Source: Adhaeribacter arboris (GTDB lineage Bacteria > Bacteroidota > Bacteroidia > Cytophagales > Hymenobacteraceae). Taken from it: a stretch of DNA of 64,000 nt. Under the pieces are notes generated by a model. The model was given only the letters and a program-made list of their open reading frames with translations. It had not been told where the DNA came from and did not search any database. Below, piece after piece: positions 35,345 to 45,802 of this stretch (position 1 is its first letter; the number at the start of each line of letters is the position of its first letter). Where the stretch lies: NCBI RefSeq assembly GCF_003023845.1, contig NZ_PYFT01000001.1, positions 5,394,001 to 5,458,000 of the forward strand, written 5' to 3'. Made by a program: the position numbers and the translations under genes.

Positions 35345-36333
35345 TACCCGTTCGTATTTACTAGCTATCTAAGCAATATCTTAAAAAGGAAAGCCAACTC
35401 GACTGGGTTGAATCTACAACTGTTAGAACAATTACTTTCGGTGATTTGGCATAATAAGCTGCTTTCATCTTCCCTTAAATAGTAGACAGTTTAGCAGAGC
35501 TACAGTTTTGTCTTACCTGCACCGATTTAAGATTTGGTTCAGCCACAAATGTATTCCTGATAATACACTTATTAAAGCAAAGATATCCTGTTTTTAATAA
35601 ACAAGCTTGTCGTTTAAAATAAGTAGAATACCGTCTTTTCTATTCATTCGAGTCCTCCTGAAAGGATCTAACCGGTTTAAAGCGATGGTTGGGGCCATCC
35701 TATAAGGTTATTTATTATTTTCAACAGGTAATCACCGGTAGTACTTCTGTACAGTTCTTCTTTTCTGCTGGTTATATCCCTTATAGGAGCACGGAAGAGA
35801 GGAAAGTAAATATAATGGGTAGAGCCAGAATCTAAGTTTCGGACAATCCTATTACAAGTAAAAGTCTATCCGTTTTTATTAAATAAAACAAAAATAATAG
35901 AGTATATTTCACATAGTAGCCTCTCTAGATTATTATAGGTACCAGGCAAGCTGGTTTGTTTAGATTATTGTAAGACGATACATACTCTAACTCAGATAAA
36001 CTTTTTAAATCAATGTTTTATGCAAAAAATCACAAGAGTACTAGCTAAATGATTTTTCGGTATTTATTGATTAAATTTTAAAGATATAAGCTTATTATTG
36101 ATTGTTTTTCAGATAAATTGATATTGGGCAAAAGGTTATCGAAATTTTATAAGCATCTGTTTTATATATAAAAATAAATATTAAATTTAAATCATACACA
36201 TCACCACCAATTTTAAAGTTTTGCGCGCTCCTTATGACCATGTTCTAAGATGGTAGAGTTCCAACAACTTGGAACGCAATTATTTAACTTACTACTTTAG
36301 TACTTTTAAATTTTTAACCTATTTATCAAAGCA
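35345..36333. other. Long AT-rich region upstream of susC
   Basis: Almost 1 kb has no supported gene on either strand. The last 80 bp hold a dyad and a possible promoter for the SusC gene, listed separately. No sigma/anti-sigma pair precedes the SusC gene, and none was found here as a remnant. The long leader could carry regulation that I cannot resolve. Confidence 0.45.
36258..36300 (+). promoter_or_regulatory. Candidate susC promoter with overlapping dyad
   Basis: GTTCCAA-CAAC-TTGGAAC (36258-36275) is a perfect 7-bp dyad. Its right arm starts with TTG (36269-36271), which lies 21 bases before TACTTTAG (36293-36300), one mismatch from the TAnnTTTG consensus. The ATG of the SusC gene follows 34 bp later. 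A regulator bound to the dyad would cover the -33 region. Confidence 0.4.
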
Positions 36334-39300
36334 ATGAAAAAAAAATTACTTTTTATTTTTCTTATGACTTGCTGGCTAACCATAACAGTAAGAGCCCAAA
36401 TTCCTATCAAAGGCAGGGTAATGGGCACTGGCAATGAGGCCTTGCCAGGAGTAAGTATTGTTGTGCAAGGTACCACTCAAGGAACCACCACAGATGTGGA
36501 TGGTAACTACTCGCTGCAGGCACCTGCTACTGGTACCTTGGTATTTTCTTATATTGGTTACAATGCCCGAACTGTTTCTATTAATAATCAGGCTACGATT
36601 AACGTAACTCTGGAAGCTGATACCAAGCAACTCAGCGAGGTGGTTGTAACGGCGTTGGGTATTCAGCGCGAAAAGAAAGCACTAGGTTACTCGGTAACGG
36701 AAGTAGGCGGAGAGAACCTTACCCAAGCTAGGGAAAATAACCTTTCTAATGCTTTATCCGGTAGAGTAGCCGGGGTAAACGTGAGTGCGCCCGCTTCTGG
36801 GCCAGCCGGTTCTTCCCGGGTGGTTATACGGGGTAATAAATCGCTTCAGGGGGCTAACCAACCGCTTTATGTAATCGATGGTATCCCAATGGACAATTCT
36901 AATTTTGGCCAAGCCGGTGTTTGGGGCGGAGTAGATAAAGGGGATGGTATGGCTAGTATTAACCCGGACGATATAGAATCCATTTCAGTGTTGAAAGGCG
37001 CTAGTGCCTCCGCGCTTTATGGTTCTAGAGCAGGTACCGGCGTTATTTTGATTACCACTAAAAAAGGTTCTAAAAGAAAAGGAATAGGAGTGGAGTATAA
37101 TTCTAATTTCGTTTTCGAGAGTCTTAATAATCAAACCGATCTGCAAAAAGATTACGGTAGCGGCAGTTACGTCCGATCTAACCCGAGTGATCCTACTTCA
37201 CCTTCGGTGGCTACCAAGCCACGTACGGCTCAAGAAGCTTATAACTGGGGTGATGACTCTTGGGGGCCTCGGTTCGATGGCAGTCCGACGATTCAATTCG
37301 ATGGCGTAAATCGGCCTTACTCGTACACCGGCGACAACTGGAAACGTTTTTACGAAACCGGCACCGCCTGGACCAATACGTTGGCTTTAACCGGCGGCGG
37401 CGAAAACCAATCGTTCCGTTTTTCCATTTCCGATCTCCGCAGCAAATCCATTATGCCTAATTCCGGCTTCGACCGGTTGAATATGTCGTTATCTACGGAT
37501 GGTAAATTCGGTAAAAGAGTTACTTTCAACGCGAAGGTGTTGTATTCGAATGAGAATGCTAAAAACCGACCTTGGCTATCGGATTCTCCGAATAATGCTT
37601 TTCAATCTATTTACCGGATGCCGGGTAATTATAATGTGCTAGACTACCAAGGCGACCCGAATAAGCTGGGTGCTATTCCGGCTAATATTGATCCGAACCT
37701 TTTAAAAATTTGGGGTAAATCCGTGGGCGAAGAATACCAGCAAGCCGACAATAACTGGGGCCAAAATCCGTACTGGGTAGCGCATCAAGTCTCAGTAGAT
37801 GACATCCGGGACCGCGTTATCCCGTCAGCTCAGATGCGGTTTAATATCACCGATTACCTTTACATTTCCGGCCGGGGCGGCATGGACTGGTTCACTCGTA
37901 GAGATCAGCAAGTAGTACCCCAAGGTACTGGGCATACTCGCAGTGGATCCATGAATGAAGGGGAAGATCGGGTGCGCGAAATTAACCTGGAGTCTATTAT
38001 GGGGTTTGATAAAACTTTTGGTAAATTTAATGTAAATGCCTTTGTTGGTGCTAACCGCATGCGCCGCAGAAGTGAGCGGTTAAATTTAAATGGCAATGGT
38101 TTTAACGTGCCATTTGAGCATTTTATTAATAATGCTACTACCCGAACCTACGATTTTGGGTACTCGGAATCTGGCATCAACTCCATATTTGGGTCAGCAG
38201 AAATTAGCTTTAATGAATATTTGTATTTAACTGGAACTGTCCGGAAAGACTGGTTTTCGGTATTAAATCCGGATATAAACGATATTACTTATCCCTCCAT
38301 TGGGGCTAGCTTTGTGTTTACCGATGCTTTCTCTACTATGCCTTCTTGGTTAAGTTTCGGTAAAATTCGGGCCTCTTGGGCTCAGGTGGGTGGTGCTACT
38401 GGCGTTAATCCTTACGAAATTAATACGACCTATTCTTTATTAGGAGCGACCCACTTAGGCCGGCCAATGGCTACTTTTTCCACCGCCGCCGGAAGAGATG
38501 GAACTATTCCTAATAGAAACTTACTGCCTTCTACTTCTACCGAAATAGAAACGGGAGTAGATTTTCGCTTCTTGCAAGATCGGTTAGGATTGGAGTTTAC
38601 GTACTATCACCAAAAGACTACCGATGATATACTGAGAGCTAATATTTCCCGGTCGGCTGGATTTGCCAATACTTTAATAAATATCGGTGAATTAGAAAAT
38701 AAAGGCATTGAAGTTTTATTAAATGCAACACCCGTTAAAGGTGCTTTCACCTGGGATGCTTCCTTAAACTTTGCCCGCAACCGTAATAAAGTAACGAAGT
38801 TAATAGAAGGTAACCCCGAAATAATTGTAGAAGAGCCTCGTACCCGTACCGTTTTTGTAAAACATATTGTCGGACGTCCTTTTGGTGAACTAACCGGCTG
38901 GGTCCAAAAAAGATCGCCCGATGGCCAATTAGTATTTGAGGCCAATGGCGCGCCCGTACAATCCGACAAGATGGAGCTTATTGGCAACGGCTTAGCCGAC
39001 TGGACGGGTGGTTTTAATAACTCTTTCTCCTTTAAAAACTTTAATCTGGGTGTGCTGATTGACTTTAAAGTAGGTGGCGATATTTATTCGGGTACCAACG
39101 TGCGCTTAACCCAATGGGGTTTGCATAAGCAATCGCTACAAGGTCGGGAAGGAGAGGCACCTTTAACAGTGTCCGGCGTTACTCAACCTCGCGTGAATGG
39201 TCAGCCAGCCGTAGATGCCAGCGGCAATCCTATTTACGAAACATTCTCTAAAACTCTTACTCCACAAGAAGCTCAGAATTACTGGCAGCAATTAGGCGAG

Positions 39301-39570
39301 AGAGCGCAGGATCGTTTTGTGTACGATGCTTCCTTCGCCAAACTTCGGCAGCTAACCTTTGGGTATAATTTTCCGCAAAGTCTGTTACAGAAAACCCCGT
39401 TTCAGAGCTTGAGCTTATCTTTCGTGGGCCGTAACCTTTCTATCCTCTGGAAAAAAACCGACAATATTGATCCGGAATCTAGTTATTCCAGTGGTAATGG
39501 CCAAGGTTTAGATTATTTCGGCATGCCGCGGACCCGGAGCTATGGTTTTAACTTACGAGTAGGGTTTTGA
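36334..39570 (+). CDS. SusC/RagA-family TonB-linked outer membrane protein
   Basis: The 1078-residue protein has a signal peptide (LTITVRAQ end). A CarboxypepD_reg-like domain follows (GRVMGTGNEALPGVSIVVQG, residues about 28-100). The plug contains NLSNALSGRVAGVNVSAP, then SIEVLKG-like SISVLKGASASALYGSRA. The rest is a 22-strand barrel ending in the aromatic SYGFNLRVGF. It imports a nutrient, usually a glycan or peptide, across the outer membrane with TonB energy. The SusD partner is 24 bp downstream. No glycosidase or peptidase is encoded beside it, so the substrate is open. Confidence 0.97.
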   Translation: MKKKLLFIFLMTCWLTITVRAQIPIKGRVMGTGNEALPGVSIVVQGTTQGTTTDVDGNYSLQAPATGTLVFSYIGYNARTVSINNQATINVTLEADTKQLSEVVVTALGIQREKKALGYSVTEVGGENLTQARENNLSNALSGRVAGVNVSAPASGPAGSSRVVIRGNKSLQGANQPLYVIDGIPMDNSNFGQAGVWGGVDKGDGMASINPDDIESISVLKGASASALYGSRAGTGVILITTKKGSKRKGIGVEYNSNFVFESLNNQTDLQKDYGSGSYVRSNPSDPTSPSVATKPRTAQEAYNWGDDSWGPRFDGSPTIQFDGVNRPYSYTGDNWKRFYETGTAWTNTLALTGGGENQSFRFSISDLRSKSIMPNSGFDRLNMSLSTDGKFGKRVTFNAKVLYSNENAKNRPWLSDSPNNAFQSIYRMPGNYNVLDYQGDPNKLGAIPANIDPNLLKIWGKSVGEEYQQADNNWGQNPYWVAHQVSVDDIRDRVIPSAQMRFNITDYLYISGRGGMDWFTRRDQQVVPQGTGHTRSGSMNEGEDRVREINLESIMGFDKTFGKFNVNAFVGANRMRRRSERLNLNGNGFNVPFEHFINNATTRTYDFGYSESGINSIFGSAEISFNEYLYLTGTVRKDWFSVLNPDINDITYPSIGASFVFTDAFSTMPSWLSFGKIRASWAQVGGATGVNPYEINTTYSLLGATHLGRPMATFSTAAGRDGTIPNRNLLPSTSTEIETGVDFRFLQDRLGLEFTYYHQKTTDDILRANISRSAGFANTLINIGELENKGIEVLLNATPVKGAFTWDASLNFARNRNKVTKLIEGNPEIIVEEPRTRTVFVKHIVGRPFGELTGWVQKRSPDGQLVFEANGAPVQSDKMELIGNGLADWTGGFNNSFSFKNFNLGVLIDFKVGGDIYSGTNVRLTQWGLHKQSLQGREGEAPLTVSGVTQPRVNGQPAVDASGNPIYETFSKTLTPQEAQNYWQQLGERAQDRFVYDASFAKLRQLTFGYNFPQSLLQKTPFQSLSLSFVGRNLSILWKKTDNIDPESSYSSGNGQGLDYFGMPRTRSYGFNLRVGF

Positions 39571-39594
39571 TTAACTAACTAAGAAAAGATTAAA

Positions 39595-41226
39595 ATGAAA
39601 TACATTCATAAAATTATATTAGGTACCTTGGGAATGATGCTTCCCCTGGCCAGTTGCGATACAGAAGAACTACACGATTTAAATATCAATCCGCAGGCGG
39701 TAGATCAAATAGATTTAAACTACTTATTTACCACCTCCGAATTGGGTATTGCTTCGAATGGTTCTGCCCAAGATAATCGATTTATCGATTGGCGAACGAA
39801 TATTGGTATGACCGCTTATGCCATTCAGCATTTAGCCAATGCCGGTGGGGGCATTGCACCGGGCGATAAGTACACCGATAACTTTGAAACGGCGTCTGCC
39901 CCTTTTGAATTTACCTACGGTGACCAATTAAAAAATATTGCCGAAATTCTGAAACAAACCGGCCCAGGCGGATTCGCGGAAGGAAAGTACCAGAATATGC
40001 GCCAAGCGGCCCGGATATTAAGAGCCTTTAGCTTTCACCGGTTAACGGATTTTTACGGAAGTGTTCCTTACTTTGAAGCTAACAAAGGTATGGAGCTGGT
40101 ATTCTTTCCTGTTTACGATAAGCAATCGGCCATTTATGCTGATTTATTGAAGGAACTGGACGAAGCGGCTACCGCCCTAAATGCGTCCAATCCGGATGAA
40201 GGTTTTGCAAGGGCCGATTTTATTTATGATGGGGATATTACTAGATGGAAAAGATGGAGTTATTCGCTAATGTTACGGTTAGCCATGCGGGTGTCGAACG
40301 TAGCTCCCGAATTGGCTAAGCAGTACGTAACCAAAGCAGTTGCGGGAGGGGTATTTACCAGTAACGCCGATAATGTTTGGGTAAAAATGGGAACCGGACC
40401 TAGCCAGTGGATAAACCAGAATGGTATTTCCCGAGCTTTTTATCCCGGAGATGGTGGTCAGCCTACTTTTTTGAGCAAAACCTTGGTAGATTTTCTAAAG
40501 GGGACTGATATGACTACTGCTGCTGATGATGATCCCAGATTAATGATTCTGAGCGGTGGTATTGGTACGTGGGTAGTAGAAAATAACGCATCTGTTTGGA
40601 AGCCATTTGGGCCCAATAGTGCGGATCCGCTAGCGCAGAAGGGTATGCCTAATGGTTATGATCAGAGTGGATTAGATGCTTTAGAAGGAAAAGCGGTTAC
40701 TCAATCAGAAACGTATTCCAGCATTAACACCAAGTTGCTAAACCTGGATGAGCCTTACATGATTATGAACTACGGCGAAGTAGAGCTGCTTTTGGCCGAA
40801 GCATTAGAAAGGAGCATTGGTACGGGCATTACCGGTACTGCTGCAGAGCATTATAATGCAGGCGTAAAAGCTTCGATGCAAATGTATACTCCTTATGATG
40901 CATCTTTGGTGGCGTCTGATGCGCAAGTAGCTACTTATCTGGCTACTTATCCGTACGGCGTAACTAAAGGAGCACTGCCTATGATTTACGAGCAGTTATG
41001 GGTAAACAAATTCTTTAACTGGTGGGAGGCTTGGTCAGACTGGAGAAGAACCGAATCTCCTCAGTTAACGCCAGTAAATTACCAAGGAAATGTTACGAAT
41101 GGTACTATACCGGTGCGCCTGAAATATCCGGCTATTGAAGCAGCTGGTAATCCAAATTATTTAACTGGAGCTACTAAACCGGATACTTACACTACTAAAG
41201 TTTGGTGGGATGGTGGAACCGAATAA
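39595..41226 (+). CDS. SusD/RagB-family nutrient-binding lipoprotein
   Basis: The 543-residue lipoprotein has its lipobox Cys in MMLPLASCDTEEL. The order of segments (LNINPQAVDQ near the start, RILRAFSFHRLTDFYGSVPY in the TPR-like core, and EQLWVNKFFNWWEAWSDWRR near the end) matches the SusD-like_2 branch. It is a surface lid that hands ligand to the SusC channel. Its stop is followed by a strong terminator, so susC and susD form a two-gene operon. Confidence 0.95.
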   Translation: MKYIHKIILGTLGMMLPLASCDTEELHDLNINPQAVDQIDLNYLFTTSELGIASNGSAQDNRFIDWRTNIGMTAYAIQHLANAGGGIAPGDKYTDNFETASAPFEFTYGDQLKNIAEILKQTGPGGFAEGKYQNMRQAARILRAFSFHRLTDFYGSVPYFEANKGMELVFFPVYDKQSAIYADLLKELDEAATALNASNPDEGFARADFIYDGDITRWKRWSYSLMLRLAMRVSNVAPELAKQYVTKAVAGGVFTSNADNVWVKMGTGPSQWINQNGISRAFYPGDGGQPTFLSKTLVDFLKGTDMTTAADDDPRLMILSGGIGTWVVENNASVWKPFGPNSADPLAQKGMPNGYDQSGLDALEGKAVTQSETYSSINTKLLNLDEPYMIMNYGEVELLLAEALERSIGTGITGTAAEHYNAGVKASMQMYTPYDASLVASDAQVATYLATYPYGVTKGALPMIYEQLWVNKFFNWWEAWSDWRRTESPQLTPVNYQGNVTNGTIPVRLKYPAIEAAGNPNYLTGATKPDTYTTKVWWDGGTE

Positions 41227-41253
41227 TGATAAACATTTAACAATTTCCTGATT

Positions 41254-41290
41254 AAAAAAAGCCCTTGAACTACTCAAGGGCTTTTTCTTT
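41254..41290 (+). terminator. Rho-independent terminator of the susCD operon
   Basis: GCCCTTGA (41261-41268) and TCAAGGGC (41274-41281) form a stem with a 5-base loop, preceded by seven A and followed by a T tract. It is 27 bp after the susD stop and could act in both directions. Confidence 0.88.
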
Positions 41291-41502
41291 ATAAAGAACT
41301 TTCTAAGAACTAGAGTTTCGCCTGATTAATGATTAATAGTTTCGGCTAAAAGATTTTTAAACTAAAAGAAATGCTAATGGTATTTCTACTAATTTATAGC
41401 GGGAAAGTACTAGGTTAAGGAAACACAACAACTTTTTGTTTTCCGGTTAATTGAATTTTATAAAAAATAAAGTAGAAGCATGAAGTAAATTAGCGGATAA
41501 AA

Positions 41503-42084
41503 TTAAAGCCAGCAAATAGTTTTGGTTTGCATCTGGATTGTTTTAGCGGGCAAAAAACGGATAAGTTGGTCCAAAGGCAGTAGAAGGGAAGTAATTGTAA
41601 TCTTATCGCCATTCACCATTTCAAAAATCAGGTATTCATATTTACTCCAAAAATACTGTCGCGATCGGCAGCGGATATAGGTAGTCCGGATAATTTTTTC
41701 TTTGGGGTAGAAATTCTTGTGAATTAGATTATAAACCTTAAAGCTTTCGTTGCGTTTATCGACCTCGATAAGCAAATTCCGGTTTTGGCGCCAATACTGG
41801 AAATGAAGGAAAAAACTCGGTAGCGAGAAAGACAACAAAAACATTACCGCCACTAATAAAAATACTAATTCCAGGGGTAAAAGTACAGTAGAAATAAGAG
41901 CACCTAGTAAAGGAATGATTACCAGTAAACTTAAAATAGACCAAAAAAGCAACGAAAACTGCCGGTGAATATCGACAGTAAACGTGCTCTGCCGCTTCGA
42001 AAATAAACCAATACAGAACCGTAATGCATACAAACCTCCTACCAGCAATGCCAGCGTTTTAATTAATTTTAAATATAAAGCCAT
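41503..42084 (-). CDS. Unknown membrane protein
   Basis: The 193-residue protein has three to four hydrophobic helices in its first 95 residues (residues about 8-27, 46-65 and 70-93). A soluble C-terminal part then contains repeated beta-strand-like segments (LIEVDKRNESFKVYNLIHKN and YLIFEMVNGDKITITSLL), resembling a PH-like domain. No family is recognised. It follows selD on the same strand after 57 bp but has no obvious link to selenium metabolism. Confidence 0.6.
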   Translation of the reverse strand: MALYLKLIKTLALLVGGLYALRFCIGLFSKRQSTFTVDIHRQFSLLFWSILSLLVIIPLLGALISTVLLPLELVFLLVAVMFLLSFSLPSFFLHFQYWRQNRNLLIEVDKRNESFKVYNLIHKNFYPKEKIIRTTYIRCRSRQYFWSKYEYLIFEMVNGDKITITSLLLPLDQLIRFLPAKTIQMQTKTICWL

Positions 42085-42141
42085 GTAGTGCGGTTGTAGA
42101 TTAAACCTAATTTATAGAAGTATAAAACCAATAGGTTTTTA

Positions 42142-43179
42142 TTAGTCAACGGTAATTAAGGTACCGGAACCATCCGGGGTATGCAAGTAGCCACAAGGTT
42201 TTAAATTTAAATGATAGGATTTAAATAGGGCTTGTACTTCTTCGCGACTGGCCGGATCAACGGCTACCAATAAGCCGCCGCTGGTTTGCGGATCGCAAAG
42301 AATGGCCCGTTGGTAATCGGTTAGTTCGCTAATTTTATGACCGTAGCTGTCCCAGTTACGCGTAGTGCCACCCGGAACAGATTTTTGGATCAGGTATTTA
42401 TCCAACTCTGGTAGCCGCGGAACTTCCGAAAATTGAATAGTAGCTTGTAAGCCGCTGCCTTCGCATACTTCGGAAAGGTGACCCAGTAATCCGAAACCAG
42501 TTACATCGGTTAAGGCTTTTACCCCGGGTAATTTGCCTAACTCGGCGCCAATTTTATTTAACTGCATCATTTGCAGTGGTGCAATTTGGGCGTGTTCAGG
42601 TTGTAAAATACCTTTCTTCTGAGCCGTAGTTAAAATACCTACCCCAAGAGGTTTAGTAAGGTACAATTCGCAACCTGCGGTGGCTGTATTATTTTGTTTT
42701 AAATGCTCCATGTTTACCAACCCTGTAACTGCCAAGCCAAAAATTGGTTCCGGACTATCGATACTATGACCGCCCGCCAACGGTATACCGGCTTCGTGGC
42801 AAATTGCGCGGCTGCCGTCAATTACTTGTTGCGCTACTTCGGCCGGTAAGGTATTTATGGGCCAACCAAGCACAGCAATTGCCATTAAAGGTTTACCGCC
42901 CATCGCATAAACATCACTAATAGCATTCGCCGAAGCAATCTTCCCAAAATCAAAAGCATCGTCCACAATCGGCATGAAAAAATCGGTAGTGCTGATAATG
43001 GCAGTACCATCGCCCAAGGCATACACCGCTGCATCGTCGCGGGAACTGTTGCCTACGAGCAGATTTTTATCTTCCGGGGCCTTAAAGGTAGTATGCAGGA
43101 TAGTATCTAATACTTTAGGGGAAATTTTACACCCGCAACCGGCTCCATGACTGTACTGCGTTAACTTAATGTTTTGCAT
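42142..43179 (-). CDS. selD: Selenide, water dikinase (selenophosphate synthase)
   Basis: The 345-residue enzyme makes selenophosphate from selenide and ATP. It is closely similar in pattern to Escherichia coli Sel[21 protein letters not shown], with the catalytic Cys at 15 rather than selenocysteine, then [19 protein letters not shown], and [19 protein letters not shown]. The C-terminal AIRS domain has [10 protein letters not shown]. It serves the mnmH enzyme encoded just upstream on the same strand. No selenocysteine-insertion genes are visible here. Confidence 0.97.
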   Translation of the reverse strand: MQNIKLTQYSHGAGCGCKISPKVLDTILHTTFKAPEDKNLLVGNSSRDDAAVYALGDGTAIISTTDFFMPIVDDAFDFGKIASANAISDVYAMGGKPLMAIAVLGWPINTLPAEVAQQVIDGSRAICHEAGIPLAGGHSIDSPEPIFGLAVTGLVNMEHLKQNNTATAGCELYLTKPLGVGILTTAQKKGILQPEHAQIAPLQMMQLNKIGAELGKLPGVKALTDVTGFGLLGHLSEVCEGSGLQATIQFSEVPRLPELDKYLIQKSVPGGTTRNWDSYGHKISELTDYQRAILCDPQTSGGLLVAVDPASREEVQALFKSYHLNLKPCGYLHTPDGSGTLITVD

Positions 43180-43201
43180 ATTTTAATAATAGGTAGCTAT
43201 T

Positions 43202-43257
43202 AATTTTATAAATTATAAGAAGTATTATCAATTATACTTTTTATGATTTATAAAATT
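43202..43257. repeat. AT-rich long hairpin between mnmH and selD
   Basis: AATTTTATAAAT (43202-43213) pairs perfectly with ATTTATAAAATT (43246-43257). The stem continues inward for about 11 further, mostly paired bases to a 10-base loop. It lies after the mnmH stop and before the selD start on the minus strand, so it could be a weak terminator, an RNA-stability element or a control site for selD. Confidence 0.55.
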
Positions 43258-43303
43258 GACTTCTTAATAAATGTAAAACCAGATGGGGAATAAATTTTTA
43301 AAA

Positions 43304-44356
43304 TTATTCTATTCCTAAAATTAGTTTTTTCTTACGCACTACTTCTAATATTTCCCGGGCATTTTCTTGCGCATCAATTTTGGGTAGGGCTATAGTTATA
43401 ATTTTGTCGGCTGGTTTATTAGCTAATTGGTAGGCGTAGGCTTTATCGTAGTAAACCAAGGCCAAATCTACCATTTTCTCGATGTTGCCCGCTTCAATGG
43501 CTTGTAAAGCTTCTTTGTAAGCAAGTCCGCCCAAGCGTTTTTTGATGCGTTCAATAGCTTGTTGCAGTAATGTTTTATCCACGGAACGGTAATCTTCGGC
43601 TAGCTTTTGGATACGGGCACTTTTTGGTACCTCCAGTTTCACCAGAGGCGCTTGCTGCATCTGGTTATAAAGTGGATTCGGTAAATTTATGCGGCCAATA
43701 ATGCTACTTTCATCTTCCAACCAGATACGGTGAGAAGATAGAAATTGCCGTAAAGTTACTCCCAAATCATTTTCAAACTGCTCCACAGTTGGTTGATTTG
43801 ACTGACCTATACTGCCAAATGCCGAGCCCCGGTGGTGTGCCAGTTTTTCCAGATCTACTACCTGCTCACCTAAATGGTGTAATTCCTGCAATATTTCGGT
43901 TTTGCCGCTGCCCGTGAAGCCGCCAATCACTACCAAGGGAAGGGGCCGTTCAAAGGCATGCAATACTAAGCGGCGGAAAGCCTTATAACCATCGCGTAGC
44001 AAATTAACTTTAAAGCCGGCTAAATCTAAAAGCCAGGCTACTCCGGCACTGCGCATACCACCCCGCCAGCAATGCAGCATTACCTCTTTTCCGGGTGTCA
44101 GTTTTTCGGCTTGCCGGACCATTGCCGACATTTTTGGTCCGAATAAATCGAGACCCAGCAAAATAGCCTGTTCTTTGTTAATTTGTTTGTAAGTAGTACC
44201 AACTTGTTTTCGTTCCTCGTCCGTGAATAAGGGTAAGCTAAGGGCATTAGGTATATGACCTGCGGTAAATTCTTTCGGAGCCCGTACATCCAATACCGGG
44301 GTATTATGCTGAGCAACGTAATTTAAGAAAGCATCTATGTCGAGCGTTTGAATCAA
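43304..44356 (-). CDS. mnmH: tRNA 2-selenouridine synthase
   Basis: The 350-residue enzyme (also SelU/YbbB) replaces sulfur by selenium at the wobble 2-thiouridine of certain tRNAs, using selenophosphate. The N-terminal rhodanese domain has the active Cys96 in HCWRGGMRSAG. The P-loop domain has GGFTGSGKT at residues about 145-153. Both are required and present. It follows pdxJ by 10 bp and precedes selD, giving a pdxJ-mnmH-selD order. The downstream gap of 124 bp holds a hairpin. Confidence 0.95.
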   Translation of the reverse strand: MIQTLDIDAFLNYVAQHNTPVLDVRAPKEFTAGHIPNALSLPLFTDEERKQVGTTYKQINKEQAILLGLDLFGPKMSAMVRQAEKLTPGKEVMLHCWRGGMRSAGVAWLLDLAGFKVNLLRDGYKAFRRLVLHAFERPLPLVVIGGFTGSGKTEILQELHHLGEQVVDLEKLAHHRGSAFGSIGQSNQPTVEQFENDLGVTLRQFLSSHRIWLEDESSIIGRINLPNPLYNQMQQAPLVKLEVPKSARIQKLAEDYRSVDKTLLQQAIERIKKRLGGLAYKEALQAIEAGNIEKMVDLALVYYDKAYAYQLANKPADKIITIALPKIDAQENAREILEVVRKKKLILGIE

Positions 44357-44366
44357 AGGATACTAC

Positions 44367-45080
44367 TTAAACAAGCTGGCGTAAATAAAGCTGTATCGTA
44401 TTTTCCAGGCCAAAATACAAAGCGTCGCAAATAAGGGCATGCCCAATGGAAACTTCGAGTAAACCCGGAATATTTTGGTTCAGGTATTTTAAATTATCTA
44501 AATCCAAATCATGGCCGGCATTAATCCCAAGTCCTAACTTAACGGCTCGTTCGGCAGCGCGGGCGTAAGGCGCAATAGCTTGTTCTCGGTCTTGGTGGAA
44601 GTGACTAGCGTAAGCTTCGGTATATAATTCAATGCGGTCAGTGCCGGTTTGAGCGGCTCCTTCTACCATTTCTATTACCGGATCTACAAATATCGAAACC
44701 CGCGTACCTGTGCTTTTTAAATCGGATATAACTTCCCGTAAATAGTTTTGGTGCTGAATGGTATCCCAGCCAGCGTTGGAAGTAATAGCATCGGGAGCAT
44801 CGGGTACCAAAGTTACTTGTTCGGGTTTAACTTTTTTTACCAGTTCCAGAAACCCAGGAGTAGGATTACCTTCTATATTAAATTCGGTAGTTACCACTGC
44901 TTTCAGATCTAATACGTCCTGGTACCGAATATGACGCTCATCGGGCCGGGGATGCACGGTTATGCCTTGCGCCCCGAAACGTTCGCAGTCTAAAGCGCTT
45001 TGTATTAAATTAGGTCGATTGCCGCCGCGGGCGTTCCGGAGGGTAGCAATTTTATTTATGTTCACGCTTAACTTAGTCAT
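44367..45080 (-). CDS. pdxJ: Pyridoxine 5'-phosphate synthase
   Basis: The 237-residue TIM-barrel enzyme condenses 1-deoxyxylulose 5-phosphate with aminoacetone phosphate, the last step of DXP-dependent vitamin B6 synthesis. Signature segments are [34 protein letters not shown] (catalytic His and Arg), TEFNIEGNP with the catalytic Glu, and [13 protein letters not shown] near the end. Length and start are normal. It is the first gene of a short minus-strand run with mnmH. Confidence 0.97.
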   Translation of the reverse strand: MTKLSVNINKIATLRNARGGNRPNLIQSALDCERFGAQGITVHPRPDERHIRYQDVLDLKAVVTTEFNIEGNPTPGFLELVKKVKPEQVTLVPDAPDAITSNAGWDTIQHQNYLREVISDLKSTGTRVSIFVDPVIEMVEGAAQTGTDRIELYTEAYASHFHQDREQAIAPYARAAERAVKLGLGINAGHDLDLDNLKYLNQNIPGLLEVSIGHALICDALYFGLENTIQLYLRQLV

Positions 45081-45331
45081 TTTTTTAGATGTTAGCTATT
45101 CGATATTAGACATTGGACTTAGGAATAGACTTAGTTATTGAGATATTAATTTTAAATATACCTCGCCGCTTTTTTGCGGTTCTCTGGCAGGTGTTGCCGA
45201 TTAGCTTCGGCTAAATACAAATTTATTTCTTAATTTTAACCCTACAGTATCATTAACTGACAAAATGCATTTCACTATTTTGTCTTTATTCAAATATCTA
45301 TAATCATCCGAACAACTAAAAATCTGAAACT

Positions 45332-45793
45332 ATGAGTTTAAAAGAAAAGATTGAAGGCGACATTAAAAAGGCTATGTTGGCGAAAGATAAAGTACGCTTA
45401 GAAGCTTTGCGCAGCATAAAATCGCAAATATTATTGGCTGAAACGGAAAAAGGAGCTTCGGAAAATTTATCTGCCGAAGCTGAATTAAAATTACTGACCA
45501 AAGCTGCTAAACAACGCCGCGAATCGGCCGAAATTTTCGCGAAGCAAAACCGGTCGGATTTAGAACAGGTAGAATTAGCCCAATTAGCTGTAATTGAAGA
45601 TTATTTACCCGCTCAACTCGACGAAGGCGACCTGCGAACTCGTTTATTGGAAATAATTCAACGCGTAGGAGCCACTGGACCTTCCGATTTAGGTAAAGTA
45701 ATGGGGGTAGCTGCCCGGGAACTCAGTGGTCAGGCCGATGGGAAAGCTATTTCGGCCGCGGTAAGTCAATTATTAAACAACACTAACGCCTAA
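45332..45793 (+). CDS. GatB/YqeY domain protein
   Basis: The 153-residue protein is a single YqeY domain: SLKEKIEGDIKKAMLAKDKV, then RLEALRSIKSQILLAE, then the C-terminal LGKVMGVAARELSGQADGKA. The C-terminal domain resembles the tRNA-binding tail of GatB, but the free-standing protein has no settled role. It leads a long plus-strand series that runs toward ompH. The gap to cvpA is 9 bp. Confidence 0.93.
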   Translation: MSLKEKIEGDIKKAMLAKDKVRLEALRSIKSQILLAETEKGASENLSAEAELKLLTKAAKQRRESAEIFAKQNRSDLEQVELAQLAVIEDYLPAQLDEGDLRTRLLEIIQRVGATGPSDLGKVMGVAARELSGQADGKAISAAVSQLLNNTNA

Positions 45794-45802
45794 TTACTGA
45801 AC

